Source of the DNA: Rhodobacterales bacterium
GTDB lineage: Bacteria > Pseudomonadota > Alphaproteobacteria > Rhodobacterales > Rhodobacteraceae
Assembly: GCA_009992615.1 (NCBI GenBank)
Contig: JAACVA010000157.1
Coordinates: 1-5,320 of the forward strand
Direction: 5' to 3'
DNA: 5,320 bases
Shown: piece after piece, positions 5,267 through 5,320 of the stretch
Layout: each line of letters begins with the position of its first letter
How positions within the stretch are numbered: position 1 is the first letter of the stretch
The notes under the pieces: model-generated
Databases searched by the model: none
Told to the model about the DNA's origin: nothing
Seen by the model: the letters and a program-made list of their open reading frames with translations, nothing else
Made by a program: the position numbers and the translations under genes

Positions 5267-5320
5267 ATGAAGCCCGGAACACCTCTTCCGGAACAGGATG
5301 ATCTGCTGCGCGCACGACTG
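5267..5320 (+). CDS. Probable IS5-type transposase, N-terminal 18 codons only (runs off right edge)
   Basis: The frame from ATG 5267 to the last base reads MKPGTPLPEQDDLLRARL. The DDLLRARL end resembles the ENDLFRSRL-type opening that precedes the DUF772 domain in many alphaproteobacterial IS5-like transposases. Only 18 residues are available, so the family call is tentative. Support comes from context: it follows truncated IS material, has a hairpin and a good TATAAT upstream, and lies where an intruding element that split the IS66-type tnpA would be. Its ribosome site is poor (TGAG about eight bases upstream). The DDE catalytic domain would lie outside the window, so its integrity is unknown. 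Confidence 0.45.
   Translation, partial: MKPGTPLPEQDDLLRARL

Larger units (their letters stand above)
4499..5320. mobile_element. Composite of decayed insertion-sequence fragments (IS66-type pieces plus an IS5-like element)
   Basis: The region holds an inverted, frameshifted tnpB piece, a truncated tnpA piece and the apparent beginning of a second transposase running off the right edge. The base composition and codon texture differ from the housekeeping genes to the left. Exact element ends and target duplications could not be identified, so the limits given are the outermost recognisable pieces. The left edge lies about 50 bases after the gshB stop. Confidence 0.55.

Overview
The window looks like a chromosomal segment of an alphaproteobacterium, most probably Rhodobacterales/Rhodobacteraceae. 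The reasons are GC-rich coding with strong G/C third positions, the style of the GlnD, RsmI and glutathione synthase proteins, and the order lipoprotein <-> rsmI-yraN-gshB, which I recall from that group. The taxonomic call is from memory and was not searched.

Layout. Positions 1-980 (minus strand) hold the N-terminal third of glnD, the PII uridylyltransferase/uridylyl-removing enzyme; its C-terminus lies beyond the left edge. Just upstream on the same strand, and overlapping it, is a 395-residue lipoprotein of the LppC/LpoA type (940-2127), a likely periplasmic activator of a penicillin-binding protein. An 87-base divergent intergenic region (2128-2214) separates these from a plus-strand run: rsmI (2215-3078, 16S rRNA 2'-O-methyltransferase), yraN (3080-3445, UPF0102 nuclease-like protein, 1-base gap) and gshB (3508-4449, glutathione synthase). 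The lipoprotein, rsmI and yraN correspond to the E. coli yraL(rsmI)-yraM(lpoA)-yraN cluster. This is therefore a conserved housekeeping neighbourhood covering nitrogen sensing, wall synthesis, ribosome modification and redox.

From 4450 to the right edge the character changes to mobile-element debris. A frameshifted remnant of an IS66-type tnpB lies on the minus strand (4499-4683). An unassigned stretch follows (4684-5004). A correctly started but truncated IS66-type tnpA lies on the plus strand (5005-5190). At 5267 another open frame begins that looks like the N-terminus of an IS5-type transposase, preceded by a strong hairpin containing a perfect TATAAT box. The remnants are head-to-head, which no single intact IS66 would give, so the region is rearranged or built from more than one insertion.

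I found no CRISPR array, RNA gene, defence system or clearly novel system. The points most worth a second look are the layered IS remnants, the promoter-containing hairpin at 5216-5251, the overlapping non-ATG start of glnD with a palindrome in its early codons, and a local codon-usage shift inside rsmI.
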